From: Imperialibacter roseus
Lineage (GTDB): Bacteria > Bacteroidota > Bacteroidia > Cytophagales > Cyclobacteriaceae
DNA length: 64,000 bases
Assembly (NCBI RefSeq): GCF_032999765.1
Contig: NZ_CP136051.1
Location: 5,350,501 to 5,414,500 of the forward strand
Direction of reading: 5' to 3'
The translations under genes and the position numbers were made by a program. A model generated the notes under the pieces. The model worked only from the letters and a program-made list of their open reading frames with translations. It made no database searches and was not told the DNA's origin. How positions within the stretch are numbered: the stretch's first letter is position 1; each line of letters starts with the position of its first letter. This document shows, one piece after another, positions 52,275 through 61,185 of this stretch.

Positions 52275-53042
52275 ATGAAACACATCTTCTACATTTTTCT
52301 GCTGCTGGCTTTTGTAAGTTGCGGCATAGCCTCGCCAAAACAGGAAAACACAAAACCGATTAGCCATGCTACCTTCGATGCTTTGCTCAAAAAACACGTA
52401 AACAAAGACGGCTGGGTGAATTACGAAGGCTTCAAAGAAGACAGAGCCGAACTAAAAAAATACCTGGATTTGATTCAGAACAACGCACCAAACGATAAGA
52501 CCTGGAGCAAAGAGGATCGGCTGGCGTATTGGATCAATGCCTACAATGCCTTTACTATTGAGCTTATTCTTCAATATTATCCTGTGGAGAGCATCAAGGA
52601 CATCGGCAGCAAAATTCAAATTCCTTTTGTGAATACACCCTGGGACATCAAGTTCATTAAAATAGGTGGTAAAGAGATGGATTTGAATAACATAGAGCAC
52701 AGCATCCTAAGAAAAGAATTCAATGAGCCCAGGATACATTTTGCCGTCAATTGTGCCTCTTATTCGTGCCCGGTGCTAAGGGCCGAGGCCTATACCGGCG
52801 CAAAGATTGACCAGCAACTTAAAGAGCAGGCCATTAGCTTTATCAACGACGAGCGGCGAAACAAAATTACCAGCACAAGTGCTCAGCTGTCAAAACTCTT
52901 CGATTGGTACAGTGGAGATTTCACTAAAAACAAAAGCCTGAAAGATTTTATCAATCAGTTTGCCAAAGTAAAGATCGCTGATAAAACCAAAGTCAGCTAT
53001 ATCGACTACGACTGGCGATTGAATGACTCAAAGGACTTTTAG
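52275..53042 (+). CDS. DUF547 lipoprotein
   Basis: Started at the ATG at 52275, the protein has 255 residues with a clear lipoprotein signal (lipobox F-V-S-C16). The DUF547 domain follows: DGWVNYEGFKEDRAELKKYLD near 48-68, EDRLAYWINAYNAFTIELIL near 82-101 and EPRIHFAVNCASYSCPVLRAEAY near 154-176, with the conserved Cys pair. Function is unknown, although the fold resembles a papain-like protein. A frame to 52164 adds 37 residues that would hide the signal and is rejected. It ends at a terminator shared with the giant T9SS gene. Confidence 0.85.
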   Translation: MKHIFYIFLLLAFVSCGIASPKQENTKPISHATFDALLKKHVNKDGWVNYEGFKEDRAELKKYLDLIQNNAPNDKTWSKEDRLAYWINAYNAFTIELILQYYPVESIKDIGSKIQIPFVNTPWDIKFIKIGGKEMDLNNIEHSILRKEFNEPRIHFAVNCASYSCPVLRAEAYTGAKIDQQLKEQAISFINDERRNKITSTSAQLSKLFDWYSGDFTKNKSLKDFINQFAKVKIADKTKVSYIDYDWRLNDSKDF

Positions 53043-53048
53043 AAATGA

Positions 53049-53067
53049 GGCCGGCTCACCGCCAGCC
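53049..53067. terminator. Convergent terminator between DUF547 and the T9SS giant
   Basis: GGCCGGC pairs with GCCAGCC (one G-U) across a 5-base loop, followed on the plus strand by CCCATTTTT. It starts six bases after the DUF547 stop and six bases before the end of the minus-strand gene, so it serves both. Confidence 0.7.
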
Positions 53068-53073
53068 CCATTT

Positions 53074-56000
53074 TTACCTTTTCAGAATCCGGGTTGAATA
53101 CTGGCTACCCTCCTTTTGGATTGTAAGGAGATAGACGCCACTTGGCAGGTCTGCCATATCAATCCTTGTAGTTCCTTGTACCTTGGTTTGTACCTTTAAA
53201 AGCTTGCCCGACAAATCTGTCAACCGAATATTGAATGGCCCAATTTTGCCTGGCTCCGAGGTAACATTAACCACCGCAGTGGTTGGATTGGGGTAAACTT
53301 TTATGTTTTGTTGCAAATCATCGGCTATGGAAAGCACTTCCGTGAGCGTAATTGAGGCACTTTTTTTATTGTTGGCTTCATCTTTTTCTTCAATCACACT
53401 CTCTTCGTCAACTACGGCAATGATAAAATACTCCCCGGCTGTCAGTATCACCATATCAAAGGTTCCGGAAGCCGTTTGCTCTGCCCCATCCTCCATCTCC
53501 TCAAAAGCCACCGCCCCTAAAAACTCGTCCGCTAACGAGAGGTTCTCATCCTTAGAAAGGTAAAAACTCACCTCAAAAGCGCCTTCCGTAGGATCGTCGG
53601 AAAGATTGGAAACGGTTGCTCCAAGTGTGATTTCTTTGGCGCTCTGCGAAACCGGGGCATTCAGATCAGTAATGGTAAGGTCTGCAAAGCCCTTTTCGGG
53701 TGTTGACACGAGTAACGAAGTGGTTTTTGACGAAACCTCGAGCACATCGTTCACTGCATACAAGCGGTATTTATAGTCTGTTAGTTCAAGTACGGCATCG
53801 TCTGTAAACTCCGTGACATCAGCTTCCAGTTCCGTGAGGGTAGCAAACGCTCCGGTTCCTACGGCCCTTTCCACAATGAAGGCAGTTTCCCTCGATGAAT
53901 TATCGGCCCAGGAAAGTACCACTTTACGCCCAGTCGCCTTGTCAAGTGTGAGAGTCGTGGGTGCCTCAAGAGGGTCAAGCGTTTTTATTTCCACAACCTC
54001 GGTGTAATCGGACTCGCCTGTTGCGTTAACACCTTTTACTTTGTAGAAATAAGTCGACGACGGCGCCAAACTCAGGTCATCAAACGAAATGGTGTCAGCT
54101 CCAATTGTGCCAAGCGTAATAAACTGATCATTGTCCTCGGATCTTTGAATTTCAAAGCTTTCTTCGTCATCCGAATTGTCGATCCAATCCAGCACAACTG
54201 ACACTGAAGAGTTAGCTATTACATTAAGGCCAGTGGGTGCTTCAATAGTAAACTCTGTCGTTGTTACCTCCACCACATTGCTAAAATCGGAGTCGCCATT
54301 TTTGTTGGTGGCTGCCACACGGAAGAAATATTTGGTTGCCTCTGTGAGTCCTCCACTGGTGTAACTGGTTGCGTTGACCGGCAAGTCTTTGATCTTAGTG
54401 AAAGTGGTGCCATTGGTTGACCTTTCGAGAAAAAATCCAGCCTCATCAATGGCATTGTCTTCCCAGCTCAGTTTTACTTCTGACGGCTTGGCCTCGGCAG
54501 CAAGGAGTGTTGGTGCCGATGGTGGATCGTTACCGATAATGGCTCCGGCGATTCCACTCACGCTCAGTAAATCAAAACCAGGCGAGGCGCCACCTAAATC
54601 CAGCCCAACTACTTTGATGGCCGTTACGGGTTCCTGAAAATTTATCGTTTCCAGATCGAAAGTAGTTGTGACATTGCTGCTGTTAGTACCTATGGCTGTG
54701 CCAATAAAAGAAAAATCAACGCCATTTGCACTTACATAAACGTTGGCATATTCGTTGACTCCCTCACATTCTCTGATGAAAATATCGTCCTGACCAGGAG
54801 CATTGATAATCACGTTGTCGGTAAATTCTACCGTCACATACGACCCCAGGGGCAGGCTCACAAAAGTATCTGTATTTCCATTGACATTGGTTGGAGCCAA
54901 AAGCCTCCTGTTGGCAAAAAATGCATTACACTCCCCCCCATACAAACCAGTAAAATCTGGATTGGTATTGCTGTAATATGAGTCTATCACGCCGTCAGAG
55001 AATTCAATACCTGTGCTAACATAAACGCCGACATGGTCCTCAATCGTAAGGGTGTTTGTTTCAGCTCCTTTTGTCACCTTGAGGGTCACATTGAACTTGC
55101 CGGAAGTATTATAAACAACAACAGGATTCTGACTGCTCGAAGTAGAAGGTGTTCCTCCTTCGAAAGTCCACGCCCAGGAAGTAGCACCTCCTGTAGATAT
55201 GTCTGTGAACTTGATTTGATTGCCTACAAAAACTGTAGGCGTATTGACCTTAAACTTCGCTTTCAAAGCCGAATTATCAGCGGAAACCGTAACGTAGTTG
55301 GCTTTTAATATCTTGTTCTGCTCCCCTTCCTTAAACACCACCAACTCCACATCAAATGAGCCCGTCGTTTCATATTTCACCGTAGGATTTAGTTCCGTTG
55401 AAGCCGACGGTGTGCCCCCTTCAAAAAACCAGATAATCGATTCAGGCATACCCTTCGAAGCGTTTATGAAGTTGACCGTATTGCCTTGCACCACTGTTTG
55501 GATATCGGAGGTAAACAACGCTTCAATCGGCCCATCATCAACTGGCCCTACCTGTACGTAGCCCTCGATAGTTTTCGTTGATGTTGCCCCGCTGGCATTT
55601 TTTGAAACAAGGGTCACTGTGTAGGCTCCGTCGGTTGCATAGGCTACTGATGGATTTTGGGAAGTTGAGGTTGCCGGCGTGCCCCCGTCGAAAGTCCAGG
55701 CCCAGGAGGTAGCTCCTTTCGACCTGTCAACAAACTCCACCGCAGTATTTTTCTCGGTAGCTCTGTTTTTCGCTACAAAATTCGCTGTAAGCGACGACTG
55801 ACCAGCAAAAATTGAACTTGAGTAAAGCCCTCTGCCATGAGTGGCTGCGATCACCTCAAAGTCTGAGTCCCTCATCTGAAGCATGTCCACCCTCACATTG
55901 GCAAGGCCGTTGCTGAACTGCGCCCAGGTTGGTGAGGCAGCGGTCACTGACTTTGTTCCCCAGATTCCCATTTCGGTTGCCAAAATTACCTCATCAAAGT

Positions 56001-58242
56001 TGGTCGGATTGAACATGGCCCAACGCACAGGAAAATTGGGTAGATTGCCCTCTTTCGATGACCAGGTTGTGCCTCCATCGGCAGTATACCAGACTGAGTT
56101 GACGCCATAGTTCGAAAATGTCACCAGCAGGTGGCTTTCGTCCTGCCCCACTTCAATGCTGGAGATCCACCCGTTCGGAAATCCGCTGCCAGTGATCTCT
56201 GTCGGGTTTGAGTTGGAGGAGTTTGCCTTACTAATTTTGAAAAGCCTTCCGGCTGCGGTGCCAACAAAGAGCGTAGTTGACTGGCGAGTGTGCTGAGACA
56301 CCCTAAGGTGAGACGCTTTTGCCCCAAGGCTGATACTGAGGTCGTTTCTTGTGAAACCAGTAGCATCCTTAATGAACCTTCCAATGGTGGACTCCGTCGC
56401 CGCTGTATAGAGCACATTCATTTCGTCATCATAGTCTGCCGGGTTGATAAAATGGCCCGTAGCATCGTCGCTGGCTATACTGCTGCTCGTCTCCCAATTA
56501 TTGGTTGAAAAGCGGTAATCGTTGTAAACGTAAGAGGCGATTTGCGTCACGGCGTCAGTCTGGTCAATAAAACAATAAGCCCCGTCGCCACCTCTCACCT
56601 CCACCGTGGCATTAATCCCCGCCGACTGAAATTGCTGAGTGCCGTTGTCCTGAGCCCCTGCCAGAAAATAATTTTTGGCTTTATCAGGATGAATAGCATT
56701 TGCGTAAAATTGCGTGACGTTGTACCCATTGTTTCTGGCAACAATCAAATCTGTAGCCGATGGATTCGAAAAATCGTTTGTCCAAAACACGCCGCCATCA
56801 TTTCCGAAAATAATTTCCGATGAGCTTCCGGGTTTGTACCGAATGGCATGCTGATCGGCGTGCACATAGGAATAGGGCATGGAACCCATATTAGCATTGT
56901 TGGACCATTTCGATATCTGTTTCCAGGTGCCCCCTCCGTCGGTGCTCATATGAAGATTAATCCCACCGATAACTACCGTACTGTCTCTATTCGGATCCAC
57001 TTCAGCGATAAGATCATACCATGCCTGGCCCCGGGTAAAGTCATCGGCATCAATGCCATTGTCGTCATCGTCAGGAAGTGTCAGCAGGCTCCAGGTTGCT
57101 CCTCCATCAGAAGTTCTGACAATCTGTTTTATCTTCTCGTCGTTTTCAATCAAGCCATAAACAGCCAAAGCATTTGAGCTGGAGACTGCCAGTTCAACCC
57201 TGCCACTTCTTTCTGAAACTGTGGTTTCGTAAGCAGTGGTAAAAGAAATACCATCGTCGGAGAAAAGGATGGTGCCACCACCCAATCCATTGTAATCAGA
57301 GTAGTTGTTGCGGTAAGTTCCAATCCAGAGCCTGTTGTCGGGGCCAATTTCGATGTCGCCGACACCATATTTTGCACTTGGCTGGCTAAAATTGGGTAGA
57401 TTCTTCATCACCTGAGTAAATGTAGTGCCGCCGTCCGTTGACCTTTGCAGGCCTTGAAACTCACTACCAAAAAAACCACCCTGTGTACTACTGGCGATTA
57501 TGCCTCCGTAAACGACGCTTGTCGCCGCCTCATTCCTCACAACGATATCGGCCACATACCCAAAATTCGCTGAAGCAGACAGCTGAGTCCATGTCGTTCC
57601 TCCGTTGGTCGACTTCCATATTCCCTGCCCGCTGATGCCTCCGAAGCTCTCACCAGTTCCGACATAAAAGGTTTGGGTATTATTTGGGTCGTAGGCAATG
57701 CAGTTAACAGCCAGGTTGCTCCAAAAATCATCGACTTTTGTCCAGATAGAGCTAGCGCTTGTGATGTCATTGTTGAACCATAAGCCGCCAGACACCCCTC
57801 CGGCCCAAACCTTTTTACCTGTGGCGTCATTGGGATCCCACATGAGTGCTCTTGTCCTGCCTGCCACATTTTTTGGGCCCCTTTCCACCCACGGCGCTGT
57901 TGATTCCCCTGGCAGGGTTCCGTAAGTCCTGGCGTTTCGTGCTGCTGCCAAAATCTCCGGGAGCTTTTCGGGTGTAGGTCGCAGCAAAGCAGGATCCATT
58001 GTCATAAAAAACTCCTGTTGCATTCTTTTGTCCGGGCCCTCTCTTTCCCGTTCCTCCTCTTCTGCCTCACCCACGCCTGCCTGCCCAGATTTGGTAATTT
58101 TTGAATAGGGATGCTCTCTTATGAAGGCTTCATAAGCGATCCGTGAATCAATTGGCCGATTTTCCTCTTGAACAAGAAGGACGGTTGAGCCTACAAAAAA
58201 TAAAAAAAGCAGTCCATTGAGATAGTGCTTCCTCTTTATCAT
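53074..58242 (-). CDS. Giant T9SS-secreted multidomain protein (sortilin-like propeller, PKD, FN3, CARDB)
   Basis: The 1722-residue protein has a signal peptide (about 1-25). A long BNR/sortilin-like beta-propeller region follows at about 100-805, with repeats such as GIWKSTNGGTTWTQLS, LQRSTDGGTTFTQV and VWYTADGGTTWSSKEG. Three PKD domains lie at about 816-900, 905-985 and 992-1075 (ATSWAWTFDGGTP, IIWFFEGGTP, ATSWAWTFEGGTP). A 160-residue module of unknown type spans about 1080-1238. Three fibronectin III domains end near 1515, a CARDB-like domain reaches about 1640, and a type A T9SS sorting domain closes the protein (KVYPNPTTAVVNV to STRILKR). It is probably a cell-surface or secreted adhesin or hydrolase. 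Neighbours give no hint. Confidence 0.88.
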   Translation of the reverse strand: MIKRKHYLNGLLFLFFVGSTVLLVQEENRPIDSRIAYEAFIREHPYSKITKSGQAGVGEAEEEEREREGPDKRMQQEFFMTMDPALLRPTPEKLPEILAAARNARTYGTLPGESTAPWVERGPKNVAGRTRALMWDPNDATGKKVWAGGVSGGLWFNNDITSASSIWTKVDDFWSNLAVNCIAYDPNNTQTFYVGTGESFGGISGQGIWKSTNGGTTWTQLSASANFGYVADIVVRNEAATSVVYGGIIASSTQGGFFGSEFQGLQRSTDGGTTFTQVMKNLPNFSQPSAKYGVGDIEIGPDNRLWIGTYRNNYSDYNGLGGGTILFSDDGISFTTAYETTVSERSGRVELAVSSSNALAVYGLIENDEKIKQIVRTSDGGATWSLLTLPDDDDNGIDADDFTRGQAWYDLIAEVDPNRDSTVVIGGINLHMSTDGGGTWKQISKWSNNANMGSMPYSYVHADQHAIRYKPGSSSEIIFGNDGGVFWTNDFSNPSATDLIVARNNGYNVTQFYANAIHPDKAKNYFLAGAQDNGTQQFQSAGINATVEVRGGDGAYCFIDQTDAVTQIASYVYNDYRFSTNNWETSSSIASDDATGHFINPADYDDEMNVLYTAATESTIGRFIKDATGFTRNDLSISLGAKASHLRVSQHTRQSTTLFVGTAAGRLFKISKANSSNSNPTEITGSGFPNGWISSIEVGQDESHLLVTFSNYGVNSVWYTADGGTTWSSKEGNLPNFPVRWAMFNPTNFDEVILATEMGIWGTKSVTAASPTWAQFSNGLANVRVDMLQMRDSDFEVIAATHGRGLYSSSIFAGQSSLTANFVAKNRATEKNTAVEFVDRSKGATSWAWTFDGGTPATSTSQNPSVAYATDGAYTVTLVSKNASGATSTKTIEGYVQVGPVDDGPIEALFTSDIQTVVQGNTVNFINASKGMPESIIWFFEGGTPSASTELNPTVKYETTGSFDVELVVFKEGEQNKILKANYVTVSADNSALKAKFKVNTPTVFVGNQIKFTDISTGGATSWAWTFEGGTPSTSSSQNPVVVYNTSGKFNVTLKVTKGAETNTLTIEDHVGVYVSTGIEFSDGVIDSYYSNTNPDFTGLYGGECNAFFANRRLLAPTNVNGNTDTFVSLPLGSYVTVEFTDNVIINAPGQDDIFIRECEGVNEYANVYVSANGVDFSFIGTAIGTNSSNVTTTFDLETINFQEPVTAIKVVGLDLGGASPGFDLLSVSGIAGAIIGNDPPSAPTLLAAEAKPSEVKLSWEDNAIDEAGFFLERSTNGTTFTKIKDLPVNATSYTSGGLTEATKYFFRVAATNKNGDSDFSNVVEVTTTEFTIEAPTGLNVIANSSVSVVLDWIDNSDDEESFEIQRSEDNDQFITLGTIGADTISFDDLSLAPSSTYFYKVKGVNATGESDYTEVVEIKTLDPLEAPTTLTLDKATGRKVVLSWADNSSRETAFIVERAVGTGAFATLTELEADVTEFTDDAVLELTDYKYRLYAVNDVLEVSSKTTSLLVSTPEKGFADLTITDLNAPVSQSAKEITLGATVSNLSDDPTEGAFEVSFYLSKDENLSLADEFLGAVAFEEMEDGAEQTASGTFDMVILTAGEYFIIAVVDEESVIEEKDEANNKKSASITLTEVLSIADDLQQNIKVYPNPTTAVVNVTSEPGKIGPFNIRLTDLSGKLLKVQTKVQGTTRIDMADLPSGVYLLTIQKEGSQYSTRILKR

Positions 58243-58361
58243 AAGGGGTCAGGTTAGTAAAATTCCAGGTTACAGTAAAAATCAATGCAACAAATTACTA
58301 GGTTTAACCTCAATAAGAAATACTCGGAAAAAAGTATTTATCAAATCTCAAATTGTACATA

Positions 58362-58946
58362 ATGAAGTCAGTCTGTGTGTTTTGTGGTTCTGCTGAGGGA
58401 AAAAACCCTCAATTTGTGGAGCAAGCTCAAATTCTTGGAAAACTTCTTGCCAAAAACAGTATTGAACTCATTTATGGCGGGTCACAAATTGGTATCATGG
58501 GTGCTGTGGCCAATAGCTGTATGAATGCAAGTGGAAAGGTCACAGGAGTTATCCCAAATTTTCTGGCCAGCAAGGAGATCGCCCACACGGGTGTTACCAA
58601 ACTTGTCAGGGTGGAGTCGATGCATGAACGCAAAACCATCATGTCGCAACTTTCAGAGGGCTTCATAGCCTTGCCGGGTGGGTTCGGTACGCTTGAGGAG
58701 CTTTGCGAAATACTCACCTGGCGTCAGCTGGGACTCATTCATGCCCCTATTGGCATCCTCAACACTAACGGATACTACGACTATTTGCACCAGCTCTTTG
58801 CTCACATGACGGTGAATGGTCTGCTGAAAAAGGCGAATTTCGATGTTGTGATCTGGGAAACTGACCCTACCCGCCTACTCGACAAAATGGTTGCGGCAGC
58901 CAGTGAACTTTCTGCAAGGAAACCGTCAGGCCTTAGTAAGTCCTGA
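58362..58946 (+). CDS. LOG-family (TIGR00730) nucleoside 5'-monophosphate phosphoribohydrolase
   Basis: The 194-residue Rossmann-fold protein has the LOG signatures: VCVFCGSAEGKNP near 4-16, LIYGGSQIGIMGAVAN near 38-53, the catalytic MHERK near 91-95 and PGGFGTLEE near 109-117. LOG enzymes release the base from cytokinin riboside or other nucleoside 5'-monophosphates. Bacterial members also clean up AMP-like nucleotides. The ATG at 58362 is used rather than the TTG three codons upstream. It is convergent with thrC, five bases away. Confidence 0.88.
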   Translation: MKSVCVFCGSAEGKNPQFVEQAQILGKLLAKNSIELIYGGSQIGIMGAVANSCMNASGKVTGVIPNFLASKEIAHTGVTKLVRVESMHERKTIMSQLSEGFIALPGGFGTLEELCEILTWRQLGLIHAPIGILNTNGYYDYLHQLFAHMTVNGLLKKANFDVVIWETDPTRLLDKMVAAASELSARKPSGLSKS

Positions 58947-58951
58947 AAAGC

Positions 58952-60247
58952 CTAGTTCATCAAGAAGCTCTTCAAAGCATCGAGGCTGGCTTCCATTTTC
59001 ACTGAATTTTTGGGCTTTGCCATGGTCTCTTTCAGCACTTCAGGGATTTCAACTTTCCCGCCAAGCACCTTGTCAACCACATCGTAGAATTTAGCCGGGT
59101 GGGCTGTGGCCAAAAACACTCCCGTCTTGCCAGCATGGTTTTTCAGATAGTCTTTGGCTCCCAAATAGCCTATGGCGCTATGTGGGCAAAGCAGGTATTC
59201 CTCCTTTTCAAAGACCTCCTTCATGGCCTGCGACGTTTGAGCGTCAGTATACCAGGCACCTGAAATATCCCGGTTGATCTTGTCGTAGCTTCCGCCATAC
59301 AATGCCTGCACCCGTGGAAAGTTACTCGGGTTGCCCACATCCATGGCATTGCTGATCGTCTTCACCGAAGGCTTTGGCTGAAACTTTTCCGTCAGCAAAT
59401 AATCGGGCACTATGTGATTGGCATTCGTTGCAGCCACAAAGTGGTCGATTGGTAATCCCATTTTCTTTGCAATAAGTCCTCCACACAAATTCCCAAAGTT
59501 GCCAGACGGCGTACAGAAGAAGACTGGCTTGCCGTCGCTGTGCAACATCGACCAGGCATAGTGGTAATAGAACGATTGAGGGATCAGCCTCGCTATGTTG
59601 ATTGAATTGGCTGAAGTGAAATGACGCACCGTGTTCAGCTCTTTGTCAAGGAAAGCCTGTTTCACCATGCGCTGGCAATCGTCAAACGTGCCATCAATCT
59701 CCAGCGCCTTCACATTTTGGCCTATCGTTGTTAGCTGCTTTTCCTGAATTTCACTCACCTTGCCACTCGGATAAAGGATCACTACGTTGATGCCCGGAAC
59801 ACCCAGGAAGCCGTGGGCAACTGCACTACCTGTATCGCCAGAGGTGGCCACCAGAATGGTAATCTCTTTCTGTTTCTTCTCCAGAAAATGGCCCATGATC
59901 CGGCTCATGAACCTGGCGCCAAAGTCTTTGAAAGCCAGCGTAGGCCCATGAAAAAGCTCAAGACCAAAAATATTGTCTTCTACCTGATGAAGCTCTATCG
60001 GAAAATTCATGGCGTCGTAAATGATCTTCTCCAGGTCTTTTCTTCCTATTTCATCACCAATCAGGGTATCAGTTACATCCAAGGCCAGCTCCTGAAAAGA
60101 CATGTCCTCCAGCCCTTCGAAAAATTTGGCAGAAAGTGCCGGAATGGCTTTTGGCATATAAAGCCCATTGTCGTCAGGGAGTCCTTTAAAAACCGCCTCT
60201 TCAAAACTTACTTCGGGAGATTGCTTATTGGTGCTGTATAAATTCAT
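58952..60247 (-). CDS. thrC: Threonine synthase
   Basis: This PLP enzyme converts O-phosphohomoserine to threonine. The 431-residue protein has the PLP-lysine block GPTLAFKDFGARFMSRI near 104-120, ATSGDTGSAVAHGFLG near 135-150, NSINIARLIPQ near 211-221 and PSGNFGNLCGGLIAKKMG near 242-259. The ATG at 60247 lies 2 bases after the thrB stop; an upstream TTG would add two residues. It closes the thrABC operon and ends five bases from a convergent gene. Confidence 0.94.
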   Translation of the reverse strand: MNLYSTNKQSPEVSFEEAVFKGLPDDNGLYMPKAIPALSAKFFEGLEDMSFQELALDVTDTLIGDEIGRKDLEKIIYDAMNFPIELHQVEDNIFGLELFHGPTLAFKDFGARFMSRIMGHFLEKKQKEITILVATSGDTGSAVAHGFLGVPGINVVILYPSGKVSEIQEKQLTTIGQNVKALEIDGTFDDCQRMVKQAFLDKELNTVRHFTSANSINIARLIPQSFYYHYAWSMLHSDGKPVFFCTPSGNFGNLCGGLIAKKMGLPIDHFVAATNANHIVPDYLLTEKFQPKPSVKTISNAMDVGNPSNFPRVQALYGGSYDKINRDISGAWYTDAQTSQAMKEVFEKEEYLLCPHSAIGYLGAKDYLKNHAGKTGVFLATAHPAKFYDVVDKVLGGKVEIPEVLKETMAKPKNSVKMEASLDALKSFLMN

Positions 60248-60249
60248 TT

Positions 60250-61185
60250 TCAATCTAATATTTTAGGGCCTGCGGTATTCACTTCAGAAATGTAGAGGTT
60301 AGCCGATATGCCTCGCTTTTTAAGAATGCCTTCCATAACTCCTCCGGCTTTTGCAATTGCCTCCAATCCATCAGCCAGGGCAAACATGGCTGGGCCGGAG
60401 CCTGAAATGCCAAAACCAATGACCCCTTCGGAAGACAGAGCAGCTTCTTTGATTTCGTAGAAATGCGGGATCAACGCAGCCCTTTTTGGCTCCACAATCT
60501 CATCTATCAGGGCTCTGCGCATTAAACCAAGGTCGTTGGTGTATAGCGCTGAAACAAAGCCTGCTAAATTACCGGCGTACTTTACTGAAGCTTTCATGGT
60601 CACCTCTTTTGGCAGCATGGCTCTGGCATCGCCCGTCGACACTTCCACTGCGGGGTGCAAAACTGCGACATACATATTCGGCGGAACCGGCAAAGAAAGC
60701 ACCTCCAATGGTTCGTAGCTTTTAACCAACGTAATGCCCCCGAGCAGCGACGGTGCCACATTATCGGCATGGCCACTGCCACAGGCAATTCGTTCGCCCT
60801 CTACTGCAAAACGTAGCAATTCCCTTTGGTTCAAAGGCCTTCCCAGCAATTCGTTAACGGCGAAAACACCTGCAACAGCACTGGCAGCACTAGATCCCAT
60901 GCCGCTACCAAAGGGCATTTTCTTATAAAGAGAAATTTCAATGCCCCCGCTATAATCAATTTCCTGCAAGAACTGGTTGGCTGAAATGCCCGCCGTGTTC
61001 TTTGATGCGTCTTTCGACAGTCGCCCTTCGTCTCCTTCGATGGAGACGATAGTTACTCCACTTCCGCTTGTTTTTTTAGCCACCAGCTCATCTCCCGGCC
61101 CATTGATGGCGAGTCCAAGAATATCGAAGCCGCAGGTTAAATTGGCTACAGTTGCAGGAGCAAACACTTTGATACTATCCGCCAT
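60250..61185 (-). CDS. thrB: Homoserine kinase
   Basis: This GHMP kinase phosphorylates homoserine. Started at the ATG at 61185 it has 311 residues. Motifs are KVFAPATVANLTCGFDILGLAI near 5-26, PFGSGMGSSAASAVAGVFAVNELL near 90-113 (the ATP-binding glycine-rich block) and GFGISGSGPAMFALADG near 258-274. It overlaps the thrA stop by 11 bases, so the two are translationally coupled. A longer frame to 61248 would read deep into thrA and lacks homology. Confidence 0.93.
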   Translation of the reverse strand: MADSIKVFAPATVANLTCGFDILGLAINGPGDELVAKKTSGSGVTIVSIEGDEGRLSKDASKNTAGISANQFLQEIDYSGGIEISLYKKMPFGSGMGSSAASAVAGVFAVNELLGRPLNQRELLRFAVEGERIACGSGHADNVAPSLLGGITLVKSYEPLEVLSLPVPPNMYVAVLHPAVEVSTGDARAMLPKEVTMKASVKYAGNLAGFVSALYTNDLGLMRRALIDEIVEPKRAALIPHFYEIKEAALSSEGVIGFGISGSGPAMFALADGLEAIAKAGGVMEGILKKRGISANLYISEVNTAGPKILD

